DNA of 14,792 nucleotides from Bacteroidota bacterium (GTDB lineage Bacteria; Bacteroidota; Bacteroidia; Flavobacteriales_F; PHOS-HE28): assembly GCA_023418095.1 (NCBI GenBank), contig JAEZDL010000172.1:1-14792 (forward strand). The letters run 5' to 3'. The notes under the pieces are model-generated. The model made no database searches. It was not told the DNA's origin and saw nothing but the letters and a program-made list of their open reading frames with translations. Below, in pieces: positions 14,784-14,792 of this stretch. The position numbers were made by a program, and so were the translations under genes. Position 1 is the stretch's first letter. The number at the start of each line of letters is the position of its first letter.

Positions 14784-14792
14784 GTAGTTCGC

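Overview
The window looks like chromosomal DNA from a member of the Bacteroidota, most likely a GC-richer relative of the Flavobacteriales. The evidence is a fused SecDF translocase, three proteins with type IX secretion (T9SS) style or gliding-motility-associated (CHU_C) C-terminal domains, and several Bacteroidota-type -7 promoter elements (TAnnTTTG), one of them with a TTG box 19 bases upstream. No mobile element, CRISPR array, tRNA or rRNA gene was seen.

Layout: bases 1-2959 (minus) hold secDF, whose C-terminus lies outside the window. Divergent from it, 3151-5412 (plus) encodes a secreted FG-GAP/VCBS repeat protein with a type A-like T9SS sorting domain. It converges on a malate dehydrogenase gene (5477-6418, minus) across a shared hairpin terminator. 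Next comes a two-gene plus-strand operon: an ECF-type sigma factor (6641-7228) and, 4 bases later, a membrane-anchored PKD/CHU_C protein (7233-8534) whose short cytosolic N-terminus sits where an anti-sigma factor would be expected. After a strong terminator, 8670-12347 encodes a 1225-residue secreted modular protein (CUB-like, PKD, P-domain-like, a DSWGDGWNG-type domain, SprB-like repeats, CHU_C). An acyl-CoA dehydrogenase gene (12471-13646), a frameshifted AT-rich membrane or surface protein gene (13719-14445) and rpsU (14528-14719) complete the window.

Functional thread: SecDF supports export across the inner membrane, and the VCBS and giant CHU_C proteins are probable onward T9SS cargo. 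The sigma factor and PKD/CHU_C pair suggests a surface-sensing or envelope-linked transcription switch; this is inference. mdh, the acyl-CoA dehydrogenase gene and rpsU are housekeeping genes with no evident link to it.

At whole-window scale, GATC (often CGATCG or GATCGG) is strongly over-represented in all reading frames and between genes. It is much thinner over the first 1.3 kb of the giant gene and over the AT-rich frameshifted gene, which hints at a mosaic origin. No intergenic stretch exceeds 300 bases; the longest are 2960-3150 and 6419-6640.
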